Source of the DNA: JBCDCE01 sp039182515
GTDB taxonomy: Bacteria; Pseudomonadota; Alphaproteobacteria; Rhodobacterales; Rhodobacteraceae
Direction of reading: 5' to 3'
Length of the DNA stretch: 64,000 nucleotides
NCBI GenBank assembly: GCA_039182515.1
Contig: JBCDCE010000006.1
Location: forward strand, 18,299 to 82,298
Below, piece by piece: positions 25,527-34,295 of the stretch. Under the pieces are notes generated by a model, which saw nothing but the letters and a program-made list of their open reading frames with translations, was not told the origin of the DNA and did no database searches. Position numbers and translations under genes: made by a program. Numbering within the stretch: the stretch's first letter is position 1; each line of letters opens with the position of its first letter.

Positions 25527-27152
25527 ATGTATGATCATCGTGGCCATGACCCTGAGACCCCGATCGACATCTTTGTGATTGGCGGTGGTATCAATGGCTG
25601 TGGCCTTGCGCGGGATGCTGCTGGTCGTGGTCTTGCGGTCACTTTGGCGGAGATGAATGACATTGGTTGGGCCACGTCTTCGGCTTCTACCAAGCTCTTT
25701 CATGGCGGACTGCGCTATCTGGAGTTTTTCGAGTTCAAGCTCGTGCGCGAGTCTCTGAAAGAGCGCGAGACGCTTTTGAAAATGATGCCGCATATCTCTT
25801 GGCCGATGCGGTTTGTGCTGCCGTATCACAAAGACATGCGCTTTGAGAGTGAAACACCAACTTCACGGCTTTTGGGCTGGATCATGCCGTGGAAAAAGGG
25901 CGCACGCCCGGCTTGGCTCATTCGCTTTGGGCTCTTTTTATACGACAGTTTGGCTTTTCGGTTCGAAAAACGGATTTTGCCTGGCACGACCTCTGTGGAT
26001 CTCTCCACTGCGCCAGAAGGTGCGCCGCTTAGACCCAAGTTTGCCAAGGCTTTTGAGTATTCAGATTGCTGGGTCGAAGACTCACGTCTCGTGGCGCTCA
26101 ATGCGCGGGATGCTTATGAACGTGGCGCTACCATTTGGACCAGAACCCAAGTGGTGAGTGTTGAACGCTTGGAAAAATGTTGGGCGGTCACCTGTCGCCA
26201 TGTGGAAACGGGTGAAGAGCGCACGGTATATGCGGGGCTGTTGGTCAATGCAGCGGGGCCTTGGGTGGCGGACGTGCTGAGCGGCGTTGTTCGGCTCAAC
26301 ACCTCCGAGTCTGTGCGGCTTGTGCGCGGGAGCCACATCATCACCAAGCGGCTCTATGACCATGACAAATGCTATTTCTTCCAAGGCGAAGATGGCCGGA
26401 TCATATTTGCGATCCCCTACGAGACAGATTTCACGCTGATTGGCACCACGGACCAAGAACACACGGATCCGGACACGCCGCCTGTGTGCACGCCGGAAGA
26501 AAACGCGTATCTCAGAGCCTTCGCAGCGAAATACTTCGAGACGGAAATTGCCGAAGAAGACGTGGTTCATACCTATTCAGGCGTGCGTCCGCTTTACGAC
26601 GATGGCGCCAAGTCAGCCACGGCTGCCACCCGCGAATATGTTTTGTCGCTGGATGAGCCCGAGGGGCAAGCGCCTCTTCTCAGCATCTTTGGTGGCAAGA
26701 TCACAACCTATCGCAGCCTGGCAGAGCACGCGATTGATAAAGTGCGTCACTTGTTGATCAATCCCAAAGGATTTTGGACGGATCGCTACCCGCTGCCCGG
26801 CGGCGATTTCCCTGTCACTGGCGTTGAAGATCTGATTGCGGAGTTGCGCAAAGCACATCCTTTTTTGACGGAGCGCTGGGCAAAGCGGTTGGTCAAAGCC
26901 TACGGCACGGATGCAGCCAAGATGCTTGAAGACCGCGAGCGGATTGAAGACATGGGCGAGCTATTTGGCGCAACCCTCACGGAGCTTGAAGTGCGCTGGC
27001 TCGTGACCCACGAGTTCGCGACTAAGGCAGAAGATATTTTGTGGCGGCGTTCAAAACTTGGGCTGCATATGACAGCCCAGGAAGTTGCAGAGTTTACTGC
27101 ATGGTTTGATAAAGCCATGCGCACGCCAGCTTGGCATAAGCCAGAGGCTTAG
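25527..27152 (+). CDS. glpD: Glycerol-3-phosphate dehydrogenase (FAD)
   Basis: 541 residues of aerobic GlpD, which oxidises sn-glycerol-3-phosphate to dihydroxyacetone phosphate and passes electrons to quinone at the inner membrane. FAD motif FVIGGGINGCGLARDAAGRG at about 13-32, then TSSASTKLFHGGLRYLEFFE and GGKITTYRSLAEHA near the C-terminal cap. Start at ATG 25527 with AAAGGA upstream; the longer frame to 25386 has an unconvincing N-terminus. No glp transporter or regulator lies next to it. Confidence 0.94.
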   Translation: MYDHRGHDPETPIDIFVIGGGINGCGLARDAAGRGLAVTLAEMNDIGWATSSASTKLFHGGLRYLEFFEFKLVRESLKERETLLKMMPHISWPMRFVLPYHKDMRFESETPTSRLLGWIMPWKKGARPAWLIRFGLFLYDSLAFRFEKRILPGTTSVDLSTAPEGAPLRPKFAKAFEYSDCWVEDSRLVALNARDAYERGATIWTRTQVVSVERLEKCWAVTCRHVETGEERTVYAGLLVNAAGPWVADVLSGVVRLNTSESVRLVRGSHIITKRLYDHDKCYFFQGEDGRIIFAIPYETDFTLIGTTDQEHTDPDTPPVCTPEENAYLRAFAAKYFETEIAEEDVVHTYSGVRPLYDDGAKSATAATREYVLSLDEPEGQAPLLSIFGGKITTYRSLAEHAIDKVRHLLINPKGFWTDRYPLPGGDFPVTGVEDLIAELRKAHPFLTERWAKRLVKAYGTDAAKMLEDRERIEDMGELFGATLTELEVRWLVTHEFATKAEDILWRRSKLGLHMTAQEVAEFTAWFDKAMRTPAWHKPEA

Positions 27153-27269
27153 GTAGGTGGTGAAAAGCTAAAGCAACAAGCTTCCGTCGTGTGTGAATCG
27201 TGAACCTTTGAAATAAAATTTCCTAAATTAACGAGCTGCTTACCCAATCGCTCTAGCCATGAGATCGCT

Positions 27270-27290
27270 GGCCCCCCGCAATTAGGGGCC
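27270..27290 (+). promoter_or_regulatory. Stem-loop just upstream of the ManC-like gene
   Basis: GGCCCC at 27270-27275 pairs with GGGGCC at 27285-27290, ending 23 bases before the ATG at 27314. It could be a leader hairpin of the exopolysaccharide transcript or the terminator of glpD, though no T-run follows. Confidence 0.35.
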
Positions 27291-27313
27291 CAACTTTCAA
27301 AAGGCGCAGCTTC

Positions 27314-28810
27314 ATGTTTCATTCCCTTCGCGGGTCTTTACGCCGCATCCATCCCATTCTGCTTGTTGAAACGGGTTCTGCCGGGCTTTGGCCTTTGGTT
27401 CGGGATACACGCCCAAAGGCTTTTGCAGACATTCGTTCAAACCAAAGCCCCCTGCGCGCGGTGTTATCTCTTGTGGACACTCCGCAATTTGCACCGCCCC
27501 TGATAAGTCTGCCGCAGAAATTTGGGCAGCATCTCGCGCGACATCTCCAATCGGCGCACATCACGGACTACACCGCAGTGTTTGAGCCAACCCCAAACGG
27601 GTCAGCTTTGGCGCTCGCAGCGGTGTCTCTGGAGATGATGGATATTGATCCTGACCGCTTGCTGTTGATCCTGCCGGACGATCGGAACATTCAAAATGTT
27701 GCGGACTTTCACGGTGCCCTCAGGGCCGCGAGTGGTTGTGCTCAGGCCGGTGAAATTGTCACCTTTGGGACGAAACTTCTCAGAGGTGAAAAGGTACATG
27801 GGTATGTTCGGATTACGGGAGACGAAGATCCCCAAATGAGCCCGCAGCTAACGCGCGCGTATAAAGCTCATGTTGAGGATTGCGAGGCTGAAGAGATTAG
27901 GCAAGGTCCTTCTGTTTTGCAGACTGTTCTGCAAACGACGGGGATTTTCTTGATTAAAGCTGGGGTTCTTGTTGAGACCTTTGAACGGCTTGCGCCAGAT
28001 CTTCTCAAAACCGCGCGTATGGCCCGTACTTTGGCGCGGCCCAGCCCACATGGACAACTTTGGGACGGCAAAGTGTGGGCGCGTGCTGAGGCTCATGACT
28101 TTGAAGAGGCCATCATCGAGAATCTAGCGGAGCTGAAAGCCATGTCTTTGGCTGCGCCTTGTCAGAGTTTTGACTCTTGGACCTCCGTTTGGGAGGCCCT
28201 GCCCAAGGATGCAGACGGCAACGCCCTACATGGCCAAGCCAAAGCCTTGGCGTGTACAAACTCGCTCTTGCGTTCTGAGGACGAGGGCGTGGTTCTTGTT
28301 GGCTTGGGTCTCCGGGACGTTGTGGCGGTCGCCACACCTGACGCTGTTTTGGTGACTGACAAAGCGCATGCAGCAGACCTTGGGGCTTTTGAGCGACACG
28401 TCCCTCTCGACCTGCCGGAAGCCTATCTGGCGCGCAAGACTGCGCCCGTCCAAGAGATGCCTTGGGGCCATGTGCGCCCCCTTGATGATGGTCATCGCTA
28501 TGCGGTGCATCATCGGACCTTGGCACCAGGGGCAGCTCTGGAGGCGTGCCAGCCTCTGTACCGGTCCGAGCATTGGATTGTTGTGTCTGGTACGGCTGAA
28601 GTGCATGTGAATGGAACGCGTTCTTTGGTGAGCGAAGGCCAGTCTATCCATCTAGAGGCAATGTCAGAGCGTCAGCTGTGCAATCCTGGCAAAGTGCCAT
28701 TGGTGCTGATTGAGATCCAAACGGGTGGCTATTTGGCGGAAGATGATGGCCTTGCTGATCACGTGCCTGTCAGCTCAATGCGAGAAATTTTGCCGAGTGA
28801 GACCGGTTAG
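27314..28810 (+). CDS. ManC/AlgA-like protein lacking catalytic motifs
   Basis: 498 residues with the length and layout of bifunctional mannose-1-phosphate guanylyltransferase / phosphomannose isomerase. N-terminal nucleotidyltransferase resemblance: PILLVETGSAGLWPLVRDTR then PKAF (14-37), where the family has GGSGTRLWPLSR; the glycine-rich and arginine positions are changed. The usual VEKP lysine motif is not found. The C-terminal cupin resembles the isomerase (RSEHWIVVSGTAEVHVNG, NPGKVPLVLIEIQTGGYLAE), but the metal-binding histidine cluster preceding it is absent (EACQPLYRSEHW). Both activities are therefore doubtful. It heads a run with yjbH and yjbF-like genes (39 bases to the next), so a role in exopolysaccharide assembly or control is likely. 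Confidence 0.75.
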   Translation: MFHSLRGSLRRIHPILLVETGSAGLWPLVRDTRPKAFADIRSNQSPLRAVLSLVDTPQFAPPLISLPQKFGQHLARHLQSAHITDYTAVFEPTPNGSALALAAVSLEMMDIDPDRLLLILPDDRNIQNVADFHGALRAASGCAQAGEIVTFGTKLLRGEKVHGYVRITGDEDPQMSPQLTRAYKAHVEDCEAEEIRQGPSVLQTVLQTTGIFLIKAGVLVETFERLAPDLLKTARMARTLARPSPHGQLWDGKVWARAEAHDFEEAIIENLAELKAMSLAAPCQSFDSWTSVWEALPKDADGNALHGQAKALACTNSLLRSEDEGVVLVGLGLRDVVAVATPDAVLVTDKAHAADLGAFERHVPLDLPEAYLARKTAPVQEMPWGHVRPLDDGHRYAVHHRTLAPGAALEACQPLYRSEHWIVVSGTAEVHVNGTRSLVSEGQSIHLEAMSERQLCNPGKVPLVLIEIQTGGYLAEDDGLADHVPVSSMREILPSETG

Positions 28811-28849
28811 CGATGTACCTTCGCTGTCCCTTGGCTTACTCCAAGGGTC

Positions 28850-30958
28850 ATGGGACGGTGGATAAGATGGGTCGCACAGGCCTGCATCGCGGGCCTTTCG
28901 GGCAATATTGCAGCGCTCTCTTTCGCACAGGCGGAAGGGACTTATGGGCTTTATGGCGATGTTGGTCTGATCGACATGCCAACCGCACGCATGGCCGAAG
29001 ATGGGTTTCTGACCACAGGCATTGCCACCTTCGACAGCACAGCCCGCACCACTTTGAATTTTCAGATCACACCACGCCTGACAGGCAGCTTCCGCTATAC
29101 GACGGTCGATAACTTCTTTGATGATGGCAGCCGTATCTATGACCGCAGCTTTGACCTCAAATACCAAATCCTGACAGAAGGCCTGCGTTGGCCTTCTTTG
29201 GCCGTGGGATTGCGCGATTTCATTGGCACAGGGCTTTTGACGTCTGAGTATATCGTCGCAAGCAAAACGCTCTCGCCCAAATTGACTGTGAGTGCAGGCA
29301 TGGGCTGGGGGCGTTTGGGCAGCTATCAAGGGTTCGATAATCCCTTGGGTATTGTCAGCGACAGTTTTGACACAAGGCCAACACGCGATGTGGGGTTGGG
29401 CGGAGAAGTGGAAGCAGACCAGTTCTTCCGTGGAAACGCCGCTTTGTTCGGTGGATTGGAATACCGCTTCAACGACACATGGACGGGCAAGCTTGAGTAT
29501 TCCTCCGATGCCTATACCCAAGAAACGGGACAAGGCAGTTTTGAGCGCAACAGCCCGTTTAATGCCGCCTTGGTCTATTCGGGTTTTCGGGGCGTGGAAC
29601 TTGCGGCTTATGCACTTCATGGGTCCCGGTTGGGTGTAAGTGCGAGCTTTATTACGGATCCAAAGCGCCCTGCGGCTGGGCCGGGCCGTGATCCTGCGCC
29701 TTTGCCTGTCAAAATAAGCAACGCAGCACAGTCCTGGGCGCCCACTTTGGCCAACATCGAGAAGCGCAAAGCGCGTCTTGCCAAGCTCTTAGAAACTGAA
29801 GGTCAGATCATAGAAAGCTTCGCGATCTCGGGTGACACGGCGCGCGTGCGTGTGCGCAACACTCAGTATCGTGCCACAGCTCAAGCTGTGGGCCGCACAG
29901 CGCGCGCGATGAGCCATGCTATGCCTGGAACCGTGCGCGTCTTTGAGATTGTGCCTGTTGAAAATGGGCAGCCTTTGTCTCAGATTGTTATTGCCCGCCA
30001 AGACTTAGAGCGCCTGGAGAATAAGCCCGATGCGATTGCGTTGAGCTATGCCAAGGCTGACATTCAAGAAGCGGACCTATCGGAGAAGCTGTCGCGGGAT
30101 CCGGAGCTTTACCCCAAGCTGAGCTATGGTCTCGCTCCGTACTTGAGCCTTGGGCTCTTTGATCCCGACACGCCCATTCGCGCTGATTTTGGCGTTTCGG
30201 CACAATTTGATTGGTCTATTGCGCCGGGGCTTTCCTTTAGTGGCGAAGCGCGTGGTTCTCTCTTTGGCAATTTCTCCGAAGGAGATGTGGATACAAGCCC
30301 CTCACCCTTGCCCCGCGTGCGCAGCAATGCGGACGTGTATAACAAAGAGGGCAATCCCTATGTGCGGACGCTTGCGCTCAACTATTTGTTTCGGCCCGTG
30401 GAGGAAACCTACGGGCGCGTGACGCTTGGATACCTCGAACGGGCCTATGCCGGGCTGTCTGCAGAAGTGCTGTGGAAGCCAGTTGACAGCAAACTCGCCT
30501 TAGGTGGTGAGCTGAATTACGTGTACCAAAGGGCATTCGACGGGGGGTTTGGTCTGCAAGACTATAACGTCGTCACGGGTCATGTATCGGCCTACTATCC
30601 TTTGGGTGAAAACTTCCATGCGCAGGTTGATGTGGGTCGCTATTTGGCCGGAGACTACGGCACCACGCTGTCGCTTGACCGTGAGTTTGCCAATGGATGG
30701 CGCGTGGGGGCTTTTGCGACCTTCACAGACGTCTCTGCGGAGGATTTCGGCGAAGGGTCGTTTGATAAAGGCATTCAAATCACGGGTCCGCTTGACTGGA
30801 TCTTAGGCCGGCCTAATAAATCTACGGTTGAAGCACGGGTGCGCTCATTAAGCCGCGATGGGGGCGCAAGACTGCGCTTGGACAACCGGCTCTATGACAC
30901 CGTGCGCGATGGCCATGCGCCAGATTTGAAAAAGAGCTGGGGGCGTTTTTGGAAATGA
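28850..30958 (+). CDS. yjbH: YjbH-family outer-membrane exopolysaccharide protein
   Basis: 702 residues with a signal peptide (MGRWIRWVAQACIAGLSGNI, then AALSFAQA). The mature protein is strand-rich and starts GTYGLYGDVGLIDMPTARMA, the opening typical of YjbH. Two beta-barrel-like regions flank a periplasmic segment near 280-400. E. coli yjbEFGH is a biofilm-associated polysaccharide operon in which YjbH is thought to be an outer-membrane porin-like component. The stop codon overlaps the start of the next gene (ATGA), so YjbH and YjbF are coupled, as in the enterobacterial operon although in reversed order. Confidence 0.85.
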   Translation: MGRWIRWVAQACIAGLSGNIAALSFAQAEGTYGLYGDVGLIDMPTARMAEDGFLTTGIATFDSTARTTLNFQITPRLTGSFRYTTVDNFFDDGSRIYDRSFDLKYQILTEGLRWPSLAVGLRDFIGTGLLTSEYIVASKTLSPKLTVSAGMGWGRLGSYQGFDNPLGIVSDSFDTRPTRDVGLGGEVEADQFFRGNAALFGGLEYRFNDTWTGKLEYSSDAYTQETGQGSFERNSPFNAALVYSGFRGVELAAYALHGSRLGVSASFITDPKRPAAGPGRDPAPLPVKISNAAQSWAPTLANIEKRKARLAKLLETEGQIIESFAISGDTARVRVRNTQYRATAQAVGRTARAMSHAMPGTVRVFEIVPVENGQPLSQIVIARQDLERLENKPDAIALSYAKADIQEADLSEKLSRDPELYPKLSYGLAPYLSLGLFDPDTPIRADFGVSAQFDWSIAPGLSFSGEARGSLFGNFSEGDVDTSPSPLPRVRSNADVYNKEGNPYVRTLALNYLFRPVEETYGRVTLGYLERAYAGLSAEVLWKPVDSKLALGGELNYVYQRAFDGGFGLQDYNVVTGHVSAYYPLGENFHAQVDVGRYLAGDYGTTLSLDREFANGWRVGAFATFTDVSAEDFGEGSFDKGIQITGPLDWILGRPNKSTVEARVRSLSRDGGARLRLDNRLYDTVRDGHAPDLKKSWGRFWK

Positions 30959-31644
30959 CACTGCGCTCCAAAAGAACCATCTCACTTTCGCTTGCGTTGA
31001 TTGCGGCGCTTATTCTCGCCGGTTGTAGCAGCTCAAACGAGGACAGCCCCTTGCAGATTGCCATCGTGCAATTTGCTAAAATTGGCCGCGGTGCCTTGGA
31101 AAAATCCTCAGAAGGTGCGGCGGGCCCAGCGGATCCGCGCGCAGGTCTTACGCCGAGTTTTGTTGCGAAATCTGGATTGGATTTGCTCTATGCGGAGATC
31201 CCTGTGCGCCAGGGTAGAGCCCTCCTTACGATCGCAGGGCGAAATGGAAATTCGGTCACTTGGCTGAGCGCGGACAAAATTTCACTCACGTTTGAGCGCG
31301 ATCAACTCATTGCAACGCGGGGCTTTGGCGAAGATCTGATGGGGGCAAATCCCGGGCCTGTTCTGTCTCAAATAGGTCAATTTACCCGCGATCTTGTGTA
31401 TCTAGATGGAGAAAGCCAGCCGTTTTCTGTGCGATATCGCTGCACTAGAAGCTTAGGCGCGCGTGATACAACTCGTATTTTGGGCCAAAGCCTTGAGTAT
31501 ATTGAGATCATTGAGGCCTGCAAAAGTGCAGCAAGCGAGTATACCAATCTATATTTTCGCAGCAATTCGGGCAAAATCTTGCAAAGTAAGCAGTGGATTA
31601 GCCCCGAAATTGGCTATGTTGTGATCGAAAACTTAAATAATTGA
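30955..31644 (+). CDS. yjbF: YjbF-family lipoprotein
   Basis: 229 residues from ATG 30955, overlapping the yjbH stop. Lipoprotein signal MTLRSKRTISLSLALIAALI followed by LAGCSSSN with the lipobox LAGC. The body contains FVAKSGLDLLYAEIPVRQGR, TRGFGEDLMGA and a C-terminal SPEIGYVVIENL, the pattern of the YjbF/GfcB group of outer-membrane capsule/exopolysaccharide lipoproteins. Works presumably with YjbH at the outer membrane. Confidence 0.84.
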   Translation: MTLRSKRTISLSLALIAALILAGCSSSNEDSPLQIAIVQFAKIGRGALEKSSEGAAGPADPRAGLTPSFVAKSGLDLLYAEIPVRQGRALLTIAGRNGNSVTWLSADKISLTFERDQLIATRGFGEDLMGANPGPVLSQIGQFTRDLVYLDGESQPFSVRYRCTRSLGARDTTRILGQSLEYIEIIEACKSAASEYTNLYFRSNSGKILQSKQWISPEIGYVVIENLNN

Positions 31645-31763
31645 TGCAAGGATGTCGCGATTGGCGAAATCCTTCCGGTGCGGCGAACAGGACCCACTTA
31701 TGGTTTGACAGCGAGAGCCGCATGTGTGAGGAAAAAAGTGGAATTCAACACATGAGGTATACC

Positions 31764-31997
31764 ATGTCCAAATTCGCAATGCTGCTTTCCGCAGCTGTTC
31801 TGGCCCTCGGCCCAACCCTCGCTTCAGCCGGCTCGCTTGTTGAGCCAATGGAAGAAGTGATGATCGAAGAAGTGGTCGCGGCGCCGGCAGGCTCGAGCGG
31901 TTCGCTCGGCGGCAACGCTGGTTTGATCATTGGTGGTGTTGTCGGCCTCGCGCTGATTGCAGCGCTTGCAGACAGCGACAGCGACGACGACACCTAA
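31764..31997 (+). CDS. YjbE-like small exported protein
   Basis: 77 residues with signal peptide MSKFAMLLSAAVLALGPTLA, then SAG. The mature part is 54 residues: an acidic stretch (EPMEEVMIEEVV), a Gly/Ser-rich linker, a hydrophobic helix (NAGLIIGGVVGLALIAAL) and an acidic tail (ADSDSDDDT). E. coli YjbE is likewise an ~80-residue exported protein encoded beside yjbF-H; the resemblance here is in size, signal peptide, Ser/Gly content and position rather than residue identity. GAGGT lies five bases before the chosen ATG. A strong terminator directly after it suggests it is made in quantity, and the 119-base gap upstream could hold its own promoter. Confidence 0.7.
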   Translation: MSKFAMLLSAAVLALGPTLASAGSLVEPMEEVMIEEVVAAPAGSSGSLGGNAGLIIGGVVGLALIAALADSDSDDDT

Positions 31998-32017
31998 GTC
32001 GATCGGAACAAGACACG

Positions 32018-32050
32018 AAAAAGGCGAGTTCAAAGCTCGCCTTTTTTTTT
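32018..32050 (+). terminator. Rho-independent terminator after the YjbE-like gene
   Basis: Stem AAAAAGGCGAG with CTCGCCTTTTT around a 7-base loop, followed by an unbroken T-run (nine T from 32042). It closes the yjbH-yjbF-yjbE-like unit before the epimerase gene. Confidence 0.92.
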
Positions 32051-32128
32051 ACCCTCGGCTGATTTTCGCAAGTGGATGTTTTACTTCCGCGTGCAAATCG
32101 TTAGTCTCATTCAAAATGTTGCAATTTT

Positions 32129-34030
32129 ATGATGCTCCACGTGCCTCCTGTTGATCCGGAACGGCTTTCTCGCCGGCAAAAACGCTATTTGTTTTTCACG
32201 CTAGACGTGTTGCTGATCCCGGTCGCGCTCTATTTTGCTTTTGCGCTTCGTCATGGCCGCGTCTTTCCAGCTGAGCATATTGCAGCAAGCTGGATTTTGT
32301 TTCCGGTATTGATGGCGGCGGGCGCTTGGATGATTTGGGCCAAGAAGCTGCCCAAGATTAAGCTGATGGCCTTCGATATTCAGGCGTTGAGGATGTTTGC
32401 ATCGGTCAGCGTTGGTCTTGTGGGGCTTTCAGTGATCGTGAGCTATGCTTTTGGCTTGTCTGCACCACGGTCTATTCCGCTGATCTTCGGTGCCGTTTTC
32501 TTGCTCGCTTTGATCCTTATTCGGTTGACCCTTTTGGCTGCGCTCGAATTCCTTGCGCGCCCAAAGCAGCCCTTGAAACCTGTTGCGATATACGGCGCGG
32601 GCACAACAGGCATTCAGCTATTGAGCGTTTTGCGCAAGTCTGGTGAATACCAACCGATGCTCTTTGTAGATGATAACCCAACTTTAAAAGGGCTGATCAT
32701 CTCGGGCCTTGAAGTGCTCTCGCCAAGCAACTTGTCCAAACTTGTCTCTGACGGCGTGATTGACCGTGTTTTCATCGCCATTCCAAGCGCCCGGGCAGCT
32801 GAGCAAAAACAAATTGCAGCGCGGCTCACAGAGGCTGGGATTAATGTCCAGATCTTGCCGTCCTATGTGGATCTGATTGCTGGGCTGGGATCGGAAAACA
32901 AGTTGCGCACAATTGGTCCCGATGAGCTTTTGGGCCGAGATAAGGTTGATCTCAACATCCCAACAATCGCGATGGCTTATGCAGACAAATCGGTCATGGT
33001 GACAGGGGCTGGCGGCTCTATTGGGTCTGAGCTGTGTCGACAATTGATTGGCTGCAAGCCAGCGAAGCTTATCCTTTTTGAACAGAACGAATTTGCTCTC
33101 TACTCGATTGAGCAAGAGCTTGCCCCTTTGGCATCAGAGCATGGGATCACGTTGTGTACTCGGTTGGGCTCTGTCACCAACGCGTCGCGTGTGGCTTCTG
33201 TTTTAAAAGACCAAGAGGTAGACACAGTGCTGCATGCCGCAGCTTATAAGCATGTGCCTTTGGTGGAAGACAACGAGCTTGAAGGTGCGCGCAACAACGT
33301 GCTGGGCACGCAACGGTTGGCAGAAGCCTGTGCTCAAGCGAAGGTTGAGCGGTTCATCTTGGTGTCCACGGACAAAGCTGTGCGACCAACGAACGTAATG
33401 GGTGCAACCAAACGTATGGCCGAACTCGTGGTGCAAGATTTGCAAACACGCACAAGTTCGACGCGCTTTGCGATGGTGCGCTTTGGCAATGTTTTGGGAT
33501 CGTCTGGGTCAGTTTTGCCCCTTTTTCAGCGGCAAATCAGAGCCGGTGGACCGGTTACCGTTACGCATCCAGAAGTGACCCGCTTTTTTATGACAATTCC
33601 TGAAGCCGCGAGGTTGGTCTTGTTGGCAGGTGCTTTTGCCGAAGGCGGCGATGTCTTTGTCCTGGACATGGGTCAGCCTATGAAGATCGTCGATATTGCA
33701 CAGCGGATGATCGAAATGACGGGGCACCGCGTCAAAGAACACCCGGATGAAGACGACGGTATTGCCATCGAAATTACAGGTCTGAGGCCTGGCGAAAAGC
33801 TCTATGAAGAGCTGCTTATCGACGACAAGAGCCTGGTGGGCACACCGCACCCAAAAATCCTGCGGGCGAGTGAAAACCGCTTGAGTGAGATTGAGGTGGC
33901 GGGCATGATCAAAGAGATTTCCGAAGCCATTGAGCGCGGTGATGAAGAGGCTTTCCGCAACTGCATGTCGCGACGTGTGGATGGCTATCAAGAACCTGAA
34001 ATCACGAAGCTCACCCTTCCAGGGGAATAA
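32129..34030 (+). CDS. CapD/WbpM-type nucleotide-sugar epimerase/dehydratase
   Basis: 633 residues. N-terminal four transmembrane helices (about 20-115), a Rossmann-like domain with AIYGAGTTGIQLLSVL (about 150-260), then an extended short-chain dehydrogenase domain with VTGAGGSIGSELCRQLI, LVSTDKAVRPTNVMGATKRM and the C-terminal GLRPGEKLYEELL. Such membrane-bound enzymes convert UDP-GlcNAc or UDP-sugars by 4,6-dehydration or epimerisation for capsule, O-antigen or exopolysaccharide synthesis. The exact sugar cannot be read. It follows the yjb block and a terminator, and probably has its own promoter. No clear ribosome-binding site precedes ATG 32129. Confidence 0.88.
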   Translation: MMLHVPPVDPERLSRRQKRYLFFTLDVLLIPVALYFAFALRHGRVFPAEHIAASWILFPVLMAAGAWMIWAKKLPKIKLMAFDIQALRMFASVSVGLVGLSVIVSYAFGLSAPRSIPLIFGAVFLLALILIRLTLLAALEFLARPKQPLKPVAIYGAGTTGIQLLSVLRKSGEYQPMLFVDDNPTLKGLIISGLEVLSPSNLSKLVSDGVIDRVFIAIPSARAAEQKQIAARLTEAGINVQILPSYVDLIAGLGSENKLRTIGPDELLGRDKVDLNIPTIAMAYADKSVMVTGAGGSIGSELCRQLIGCKPAKLILFEQNEFALYSIEQELAPLASEHGITLCTRLGSVTNASRVASVLKDQEVDTVLHAAAYKHVPLVEDNELEGARNNVLGTQRLAEACAQAKVERFILVSTDKAVRPTNVMGATKRMAELVVQDLQTRTSSTRFAMVRFGNVLGSSGSVLPLFQRQIRAGGPVTVTHPEVTRFFMTIPEAARLVLLAGAFAEGGDVFVLDMGQPMKIVDIAQRMIEMTGHRVKEHPDEDDGIAIEITGLRPGEKLYEELLIDDKSLVGTPHPKILRASENRLSEIEVAGMIKEISEAIERGDEEAFRNCMSRRVDGYQEPEITKLTLPGE

Positions 34031-34108
34031 CTCTGCAATAATTTTGAAGGTTTTGCTTGCGCTTTTGTTGGAACCTGCGAGGCTTTCAGCCTTTTCTTGA
34101 AAGATTAA

Positions 34109-34195
34109 CCTTAACGCCGATTAACCTTAACGCCGATTAACCTTAACGCCGATTAACCTTAACGCCGATTAACCTTAACGCCGATTAAGGTTAAT
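34109..34195. repeat. Tandem 16-bp array 2, inverted core
   Basis: Unit ATTAACCTTAACGCCG repeated about five times from 34107, ending in a partial unit whose core flips back to TTAAGGTTAA (34185-34194). The core TTAACCTTAA is the reverse complement of the core of array 1, but the CGCCG spacer has the same orientation. Like array 1, it lies between convergent genes (epimerase and glycerate kinase). No gene is seen in the 265-base gap. Confidence 0.93.
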
Positions 34196-34295
34196 GGTCC
34201 TGTGCGTGCTACACCTCTGGACTGCTCTGGAGCCGGACAATGCTGGCGAGCTTAAGACGTGGGCTTGGAATTTTCCGATGTGGTGTTGTAGTACC

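Noticed and set aside
28775..29620. 281-residue minus-strand frame opposite the start of yjbH
   Set aside because: Antisense to a gene with clear signal peptide and family motifs; Cys/His-rich random composition.
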